In this document: positions 1 to 5,070 of the stretch, in pieces
Position numbering within the stretch: the first letter of the stretch is position 1
Layout of the letters: every line of letters begins with the position of its first letter
NCBI GenBank assembly: GCA_025360985.1
Contig: JANYBA010000067.1
Coordinates: 1-5,070 of the forward strand
Origin: Gammaproteobacteria bacterium
GTDB taxonomy: Bacteria; Pseudomonadota; Gammaproteobacteria; Xanthomonadales; Xanthomonadaceae
Direction of reading: 5' to 3'
Length of the DNA: 5,070 nt
Made by a program: the position numbers and the translations under genes
Notes under the pieces: generated by a model
Database searches by the model: none
What the model saw: the letters and a program-made list of their open reading frames with translations, nothing else
Told to the model about the DNA's origin: nothing

Positions 1-302
1 GGCTGGTCACCCGCAACACGGTCTACACGCTCACCGACCAGCGCCTGAAGTTCACCGTCGGCGTGTTCAACAAGGTCACCCAGGACCTCGAGCTGTACCG
101 CGTGCGCGATACCAAGTTCCAGCAAAGTTTTTTTGAGCGCATGGTCGGGCTCGGCGAGATCGTGCTGTTCACCACCGATGAAACCTCGCCGGTGATTTCC
201 CTCGCTTATATCCGCGACGCCGAGACGGTGCGCGAGAAAATGCGCGCCCTGGTCGAAGCGCGGCGCGACGCCAAGCGCGTACGCTACCTGGACGCCGAAT
301 AG
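1..302 (+). CDS. PH-domain (bPH_2/DUF304-like) protein, C-terminal part, 5' end outside window
   Basis: The reading frame is open from base 3 to the TAG at 300-302, giving 99 visible residues with no in-window start needed. An internal GTG at 63 is a possible start but falls inside the domain. The visible part begins with a Tyr-Thr-Leu-Thr-Asp-Gln-Arg-Leu strand, followed by alternating hydrophobic strands and a 'DLELYRVRDTKFQQ' segment. It ends in a charged helix (about the last 25 residues, rich in Arg, Lys, Glu and Ala). The 'Y-x-L-T-(D/N)-x-R' followed by 'I/L-x-x-V-x-D' pattern is typical of bacterial PH-like domains of the DUF304/YdbS-YdbT group, whose biochemical role is poorly known. 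No membrane segment is visible in this part. It ends 20 bp before the flavin reductase gene on the same strand, so the two may be co-transcribed. The family call is from memory of the pattern. Confidence 0.7.
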   Translation, partial: LVTRNTVYTLTDQRLKFTVGVFNKVTQDLELYRVRDTKFQQSFFERMVGLGEIVLFTTDETSPVISLAYIRDAETVREKMRALVEARRDAKRVRYLDAE

Positions 303-312
303 CCGCGACACC

Positions 313-317
313 GGAGA
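313..317 (+). promoter_or_regulatory. Ribosome binding site of the flavin reductase gene
   Basis: GGAGA lies 5 nt before the ATG at 323 in the 20-bp gap after the PH-domain gene. It supports that ATG as the start. Confidence 0.6.
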
Positions 318-322
318 CGACC

Positions 323-895
323 ATGGCCAACTACAAAGTGGGTTATTTCGTCGGCAGCCTGTCGTCCCGCTCGATCAATCGCCTGTTGGCCAAGGCGCTG
401 ATCCGCCTGGCGCCGGCCAACCTCGAGTTCACCGAGATCCCGTTCCGCGACCTGCCGCTGTACAGCAGCGACTACGACGCCGACTTCCCGGCGGTCGCGC
501 TCGAGTTCAAGCGCGCGATCGCCGCAGTCGATGCCGTTTTGTTCGTGACGCCCGAGTACAACCGTTCCATCCCCGGCGGGTTGAAGAACGCGATCGATTG
601 GGCCAGCCGGCCCAACGGCAAGAATTCCTTTGCGCGCAAGCACTCGGCGGTGATCGGCACCTCGCCCGGCGCGATCGGCACGGCCATTGCCCAGCAACAC
701 CTGCGTGGCCTGCTGAGCTTCTGCAACTCGCCGCAGATGAACGCGCCGGAGGCCTATATCCAGTTCAAGCCGGGCCTGATCGACGAAGACGGCGTCGTCG
801 GCAACGAGGGCACCGAAGCCTTCCTGCGCCGTTACCTGCAGGAGCTGCACGACTTCATCGTGCGCGTGCTCTCGGTAGTGCCGCGCGCGACCTGA
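323..895 (+). CDS. NADPH-dependent FMN reductase family flavoprotein (ChrR/YieF-like)
   Basis: This 190-residue protein is about the usual length for the NADPH-dependent FMN reductase (flavodoxin-like fold) family. Members are cytoplasmic enzymes that bind FMN and reduce quinones, azo dyes, chromate or free flavin with NAD(P)H. The FMN phosphate loop is GSLSSRSINR (residues 11-20). The family signature TPEYNRSIPGGLKNAIDW (76-93) follows a hydrophobic beta strand. A third segment, IGTSPGAIGT (111-120), matches the strand and loop that packs against the flavin ring. The ATG start has a GGAGA site 5 nt upstream. The gene follows the PH-domain gene by 20 bp and may share its transcript. Its 3' end converges on bioC with a 10-bp gap. 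The exact substrate cannot be told from sequence. Quinone reductase or chromate reductase are family possibilities, so I give no symbol. Confidence 0.92.
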   Translation: MANYKVGYFVGSLSSRSINRLLAKALIRLAPANLEFTEIPFRDLPLYSSDYDADFPAVALEFKRAIAAVDAVLFVTPEYNRSIPGGLKNAIDWASRPNGKNSFARKHSAVIGTSPGAIGTAIAQQHLRGLLSFCNSPQMNAPEAYIQFKPGLIDEDGVVGNEGTEAFLRRYLQELHDFIVRVLSVVPRAT

Positions 896-905
896 GGCGA
901 GTCGA

Positions 906-1783
<878 letters not shown>

Positions 1784-1787
<4 letters not shown>

Positions 1788-2551
1788 GCCGGCAAGCCCA
1801 CGCAGAATTCGCCGATCGCCCGCGCCACCGCGTCGGCGTGGGTCAGGAACGGCGCGTGGCCGGCGCCGGCGACCCCCAGGAACTGCGATCCCGGCGTGCG
1901 ACCGGCCGCGGCCAGCATCGCCGCCGGCGACACCAGCCGGTCGCGGCGACCGGCGATCCACAGGCTCGGCGGCGCCAGCGTCGGCAACACCGCGCGCAAA
2001 TCAGACTGCCGCAGCAACGCCAGGCCATCGACCAGGGCCCGCGGCGTCGGTTCGCCTTGCGCGTAGACGATCGCGCGCAGCATCCGGATTTCCTCGCGCA
2101 GGTGGTCCGAGCCCTGCGCTTCGAGCATCAGGAAACGATCGAGCGCGGTTCGGAACTCGCCGGCGAGGTCGCGCGCGAATCCGGCGAAGACCGCATCCTC
2201 AACGCCTTGCGGCCAGTCGTCGCCACGCAGGAAGCGCGGGCTGGCGGCGAGCATCACCAAGCCGCGCACGACCTTCGGCAATCGTTGTGCGGCGCGCAGC
2301 GCGACCAGGCCGCCGAGCGACCAGCCCAGCCAGGGCGCTGGCGGCGTGCGCGCGGCAATGGCCTCAGCGATGTCGGCGAGCGTGAACGGCACCGCGCTGC
2401 CGCGACTGCGCCCGTGTCCGGGCAAATCCACCAGGTGCAAGGTGAACTGCGGCTCCAGACGCGCGACCAGCGGTTCGAACACGCCGCCATGCATCGCCCA
2501 GCCATGGATCATCACCAGCGCCGGGCCGGTGCCGCGAACGCTTACCTGCAC
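1784..2551 (-). CDS. bioH: Pimeloyl-[acyl-carrier protein] methyl ester esterase BioH
   Basis: BioH is a cytoplasmic alpha/beta hydrolase. It cleaves the methyl ester of pimeloyl-ACP, ending chain elongation and giving the substrate for BioF. With the GTG start the protein is 255 residues, against 256 in E. coli. The oxyanion region is MIHGWAMHGG (14-23). The nucleophile elbow GWSLGG places Ser78, the acid is Asp204 in GRRDRLVSP, and the base is His232 in GAGHAPF. These spacings closely match the E. coli triad Ser82/Asp207/His235. VDLPGHGRSRG (41-51) is another typical segment. The GTG at 2549-2551 begins one nucleotide after the bioF stop and has GAGG six nucleotides upstream. The frame stays open to 2665, but that extension lies inside bioF and is Arg/Pro-rich shadow sequence. 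The stop overlaps the bioC start (GTGA). Its place beside bioC and bioF separates BioH from generic carboxylesterases. Confidence 0.93.
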
Positions 2552-2552
2552 G

Positions 2553-3743
2553 TCACGCCTCGACGAGGGTTTGCTGGCAGGCGCGGACCAGCGCCGCGGC
2601 CAGGCCGTCGACCTCGGCTTCGGTATGCAGCGCATTGACGGTGATGCGCAGGCGCGCCTGGCCATCGGCGACGGTCGGCGGCCGGATGGCGCCGACCAGG
2701 TAGCCGGCTTCCTGGAGCGCGGCCGACACCGCGAGCGCGCGCTCGTTGCTGCCGAGCACCAGCGGCTGGATCGGCGAATACGATTCCTGCAGGGGCAGGC
2801 CGTCGTGCAAGAGCCGGCGGCGCAGGCGCATCACCAGCGAAATGAGTTTGGCGCGGCGCCAGGATTCGGCCCGCACCAGCCGCAATGACGTGCGCATCGC
2901 CGCGGCCATCGCCGGCGGCGGCGCCGTGGTGAACAGGTAAGGCCGCGCGGTCTCGGCGATGTGGCCGATCACGGAGTTGCTGCCAAGCACGATCGCGCCC
3001 TGCCCGCCGAAGGCCTTGCCCAGCGGCAAGACCAGCACCGGCACTTCGCGCGAGCCGAGGCCAGCGACGGCAATGCTGCCGCGACCCTCCGGCCCGATCA
3101 CGCCGATGCCGTGGGCGTCGTCGACGTAGAGCAGTGCGTCCTGCGCGCGCGCCAGCAGCGCCAGGTCGCGCAGCGGCGCCAGGTCGCCATCCATGCTGAA
3201 CACGCCATCGGTCGCCAGCACCGCAGCCGCTTCCGGTTCGCTCATCAATTGCCGCAAAGCCGCTTCGGCGTCGCGGTGCGGATAGCGCTTGAGTTCGCAG
3301 AAAGCCAGGCGCGCGCCGTCGAGCAGGCAGGCGTGGTTGAGTTTGTCCTGCACGCAGACATCGCCCGGGCCGAGCAGGGATTGCATCGCCGCGAGATTGG
3401 CGAGGTAACCGCTGCCGAAATACAGCGCCCGCTCGTAGCCCATCCACGAGGCGAATTCGGATTCGAGCAGGGCGTGTTCTTCGTGGTGGCCGCAGACCAG
3501 GGCCGAGGCGGTGCTGCCGACGCCGTGGTTGGCGCTGGCTTCCTGAAAGGCGCTGACCACTTCCAGGTGCTGCGACAGGCCGAGGTAATCGTTGCTGCAG
3601 AAGTTGACCAGCTCGCGGCCGTCGAGGGTGACGTGGGTACCATTGCGCGCTTCGATCCGGCGCCGGACCCGGCGCGTGGCCGCGGCGTCGCGCGCCGCGA
3701 GCGCGGCCGCCAATCGATCGCCAAGTCGGGGACGGGAAGCCAT
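2553..3743 (-). CDS. bioF: 8-amino-7-oxononanoate synthase BioF
   Basis: BioF is a PLP-dependent enzyme of the alpha-oxoamine synthase family. It condenses pimeloyl-ACP (or -CoA) with L-alanine, releasing CO2 and forming 8-amino-7-oxononanoate (KAPA). The 396 residues slightly exceed the 384 of E. coli BioF. Visible motifs are FCSNDYLGLS (48-57), GVGSTASALVCGHH (74-87), the cofactor-ring-stacking His137 in KLNHACLLDG, and DDAHGIGVIG (208-217) with Asp208 and His211. The Schiff-base lysine is Lys243 in LGKAFGGQGA. LFTTAPPP and RPPTV follow in the C-terminal part. The ATG start at 3741-3743 gives the usual N-terminal R/A-rich helix. No good Shine-Dalgarno is seen in the 12-nt gap after bioB. 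It is followed one nucleotide later by bioH. KBL and ALA synthase are paralogues, but the biotin gene context settles the call. Confidence 0.96.
   Translation of the reverse strand: MASRPRLGDRLAAALAARDAAATRRVRRRIEARNGTHVTLDGRELVNFCSNDYLGLSQHLEVVSAFQEASANHGVGSTASALVCGHHEEHALLESEFASWMGYERALYFGSGYLANLAAMQSLLGPGDVCVQDKLNHACLLDGARLAFCELKRYPHRDAEAALRQLMSEPEAAAVLATDGVFSMDGDLAPLRDLALLARAQDALLYVDDAHGIGVIGPEGRGSIAVAGLGSREVPVLVLPLGKAFGGQGAIVLGSNSVIGHIAETARPYLFTTAPPPAMAAAMRTSLRLVRAESWRRAKLISLVMRLRRRLLHDGLPLQESYSPIQPLVLGSNERALAVSAALQEAGYLVGAIRPPTVADGQARLRITVNALHTEAEVDGLAAALVRACQQTLVEA
2558..2561 (-). promoter_or_regulatory. Ribosome binding site of bioH, inside the bioF 3' end
   Basis: GAGG on the minus strand lies 6 nt before the GTG at 2551. 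It sits within the last codons of bioF and supports the GTG start of bioH, with coupling to bioF termination. Confidence 0.5.
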
Positions 3744-3755
3744 AGGCCGAAAAGC

Positions 3756-4808
3756 TTACGCCGCGCAGGCGGAAGGAGATGCGTCGTCGGTCACATCGGC
3801 GTGAACGGTACCCGGCTCGATCTCCACCGCCATCGGCACCAGGCCGAGGCGTTGGAAAAGGGCCTGGTCGGCTTCGACGTCCGGGTTGCCGGTGGTCAGC
3901 AGTTTCTCGCCGTAGAAGATCGAATTGGCGCCGGCCAGGAAGCACAGCGCCTGCAGCTCCTCGCTCATCTCGGCCCGGCCCGCGGACAGCCGCACCACCG
4001 ATCGGGGCATCAGCAGGCGCGCCACGGCGATCGTGCGCACGAACTCGAAGGGATCGAGCAGGGCGGTGCCGTGCAGGGGCGTGCCCTCGACCTGGACCAG
4101 GCGATTGATCGGCACCGAGCCCGGGTGCTCGGGCAGGTTGGCCAGGGTCTGCAGCAGGCCTGCTCTTTGACCACGTGATTCGCCCATGCCGACGATGCCG
4201 CCACAGCAGGTCTTGAGACCGGCGTCGCGCACGTGGCCGAGCGTGTCCAGGCGGTCCTGGTAGTCGCGGGTGTGGATGATGTCGCCATAGATTTCCGGCG
4301 CGGTGTCGAGATTGTGGTTGTAGTAGTCCAGGCCCGCCGACTTCAGCGTCTGCGCCTGCTCGCCGCTGAGCATGCCCAAGGTCGCGCAGGCTTCCAGGCC
4401 CAGCGCCTTGACGGCTTCGACCATTTCCGCGACTTGCGCGACTTCGCGGTCCTTGGGCGAGCGCCAGGCCGCGCCCATGCAGAAGCGCGAGGCGCCCGCG
4501 GCTTTTGCCGCCGTCGCTTTTTCGATGACTTCGGCGACGCTCAGCAATTTGTGCGCCTTGAGCCCGGTGTTGTAGCGCGCCGCCTGCGGGCAATAGGCGC
4601 AGTCCTCGGGGCAGCCGCCGGTCTTGATCGAGAGCAGGGTGGAAATCTGCACCGCGCGCGGATCGAAATGCATGCGATGAACAGTCTGGGCCTGGAACAT
4701 CAAATCCGGGAACGGCAGATCGAACAGCGCCCGCACCTGCGCCCGCGTCCAGTCGTGGCGGATCGCGGATTCCGATCCACTGAGAGTCCCGAGCCCCCTG
4801 ACCCACAC
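3756..4808 (-). CDS. bioB: Biotin synthase BioB
   Basis: BioB is a radical SAM enzyme that inserts sulfur into dethiobiotin, the last step of biotin synthesis. In the 350-residue form chosen here, the [4Fe-4S] ligands are Cys66, Cys70 and Cys73 in [12 protein letters not shown]. The [2Fe-2S] ligands are Cys110 (RFCMGAAW), Cys141 (EACATLG), Cys201 (KTCCGG) and Arg273 (RLSAGR). All intervals equal those of E. coli Cys53/97/128/188 and Arg260, so the core is intact. YNHNLDT is also present. The start is uncertain. Homology begins near AIRHDW, just before which no ATG, GTG or TTG exists in frame. The options are the GTG at 4806-4808 (350 aa, GAGG 8 nt upstream) and the GTG at 4863-4865 (369 aa, GGAG 6 nt upstream), which would translate a hairpin repeat. 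I prefer the shorter because E. coli BioB has 346 residues. It is first in the cluster, 12 nt before bioF. Confidence 0.96.
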   Translation of the reverse strand: MWVRGLGTLSGSESAIRHDWTRAQVRALFDLPFPDLMFQAQTVHRMHFDPRAVQISTLLSIKTGGCPEDCAYCPQAARYNTGLKAHKLLSVAEVIEKATAAKAAGASRFCMGAAWRSPKDREVAQVAEMVEAVKALGLEACATLGMLSGEQAQTLKSAGLDYYNHNLDTAPEIYGDIIHTRDYQDRLDTLGHVRDAGLKTCCGGIVGMGESRGQRAGLLQTLANLPEHPGSVPINRLVQVEGTPLHGTALLDPFEFVRTIAVARLLMPRSVVRLSAGRAEMSEELQALCFLAGANSIFYGEKLLTTGNPDVEADQALFQRLGLVPMAVEIEPGTVHADVTDDASPSACAA

Positions 4809-4832
4809 CCTCTCCGCCTCGGGGAGAGGGTG
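4806..4832. repeat. Perfect 10-bp inverted repeat, REP-like intergenic hairpin
   Basis: CACCCTCTCC (4806-4815) and GGAGAGGGTG (4823-4832) are exact reverse complements around a 7-nt loop. On the minus strand the hairpin is followed by a G-rich tail, TGGGTCAGGGGGCTCGGGAC (4786-4805). This CCCTCTCC...GGAGAGGG-plus-tail layout resembles dispersed intergenic repeats I recall from Xanthomonadales and other GC-rich proteobacteria. No T-run follows on the minus strand, so it is not a canonical intrinsic terminator, although it could stabilise the fdh transcript end or slow transcription into bioB. It lies between the fdh stop and the conserved part of bioB and touches both candidate bioB starts. The hairpin is seen directly; the repeat-family link is inference. 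Confidence 0.7.
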
Positions 4833-4868
4833 CTGCTGCGATGTGCCTCTTGGGATTGGTTCCACCGA

Positions 4869-5070
4869 CTACTCCGCCGCCACCGAAGCCGTGGCGTCAA
4901 GCTTCTCCACCTTGGCGGCGCAGAACTTGAATTCCGGAATCTTGCCGAACGGATCGAGCGCCGGATTGGTGAGCAGGTTGGCGGCCGCCTCCACGTAGGC
5001 GAACGGAATGAACACGACACCGTCCGGAATGGCGTCATCCTGGCGCGATGCGAGCTCGATCACGCCGCGG
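4869..5070 (-). CDS. Formate dehydrogenase alpha subunit (molybdopterin oxidoreductase), C-terminal fragment
   Basis: Only the last 66 residues are in the window; the frame is open to the right edge and ends with TAG at 4869-4871. The fragment contains GVVFIPFAYVEAAANLL and then TNPALDPFGKIPEFKFCAAKV. This is the characteristic C-terminal end of the molydopterin-dinucleotide-binding domain of formate dehydrogenase alpha subunits (FdhA/FdsA type) and close relatives such as the catalytic NAD-linked enzymes. In those enzymes the Mo/W-bis-MGD cofactor oxidises formate to CO2, and the segment 'E-A-A-A-N-L-L-T' helps hold one pterin. The final residues (KLDATASVAAE) look like a variable tail. The active-site Cys/Sec and the Fe-S region lie outside the window, so the substrate cannot be confirmed. 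The gene reads toward bioB, 60 bp from the preferred bioB start. It may share a transcript with the biotin genes, though no functional link is known. Confidence 0.85.
   Translation of the reverse strand, partial: RGVIELASRQDDAIPDGVVFIPFAYVEAAANLLTNPALDPFGKIPEFKFCAAKVEKLDATASVAAE
4872..4875 (-). promoter_or_regulatory. Possible ribosome binding site for the upstream bioB start
   Basis: GGAG on the minus strand lies 6 nt before the GTG at 4863-4865. It also encodes the last residues (Ala-Glu) of the fdh-like protein. If it is used, bioB would be translationally coupled to the fdh stop codon and would have 369 residues. It could equally be a chance match in Gly/Ala/Glu codons. Confidence 0.3.

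Noticed and set aside
1788..1961. N-terminal extension of bioC into bioH
   Set aside because: The frame is open, but the extension is Arg/Gly/Pro-rich and precedes the BioC N-terminal signature. The GTG overlapping the bioH stop gives the normal length.
2961..4178. A 405-codon open frame on the plus strand antisense to bioF and bioB
   Set aside because: Its composition (Gln, His, Arg, Ala, Val) is that of an antisense shadow of GC-rich coding DNA, with no motif and no supported start.
2542..4806. A 754-codon open frame on the minus strand across bioB and bioF
   Set aside because: It is an Arg/Pro/Gly/Ala-rich shadow frame over two genes with clear catalytic motifs. High GC makes such frames common, and no domain is recognisable.
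4806..4832. Intrinsic terminator for the fdh-like gene
   Set aside because: The stem is good but no T-run follows on the minus strand, so a Rho-independent terminator is not supported.

Overview
The window is GC-rich and densely coding, with short gaps, frequent GTG starts and overlapping stop/start codons. It looks like a gammaproteobacterium. The bioB-bioF-bioH-bioC order, the sequences of those proteins and a dispersed-repeat-like hairpin beside bioB suggest a Xanthomonadales (Lysobacterales) relative. That assignment is inference from remembered family sequences, not a search.

Layout: 1-302 (+) is the C-terminal end of a bacterial PH-domain (DUF304/bPH_2-like) protein. 323-895 (+) is a complete NADPH-dependent FMN reductase-type flavoprotein. 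The minus strand then carries a compact biotin cluster, read from right to left: bioB (about 4808 to 3756), bioF (3743 to 2553), bioH (2551 to 1784) and bioC (1787 to 906). At the right edge, 4869-5070 (-) is the C-terminus of a molybdopterin oxidoreductase, most likely the formate dehydrogenase alpha subunit, which reads toward bioB.

How the genes work together: BioC methylates malonyl-ACP (or -CoA) so that it can be elongated as a disguised fatty-acid primer. BioH removes the methyl ester at the pimeloyl stage. BioF condenses pimeloyl-ACP with L-alanine to give KAPA (8-amino-7-oxononanoate). BioB inserts sulfur into dethiobiotin to make biotin. The middle steps, BioA and BioD, are not in the window. 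BioB, BioF and BioH keep their recognised catalytic residues and BioC keeps its SAM-binding motifs, so the cluster looks functional.

The most unusual spot is the fdh/bioB junction. A 10-bp perfect inverted repeat with a G-rich tail, resembling a dispersed intergenic repeat, sits where the native bioB start should be. The bioB frame is open through it, back to the fdh stop codon, so the true bioB start is unclear. I found no previously undescribed system here; the rest is ordinary core metabolism.
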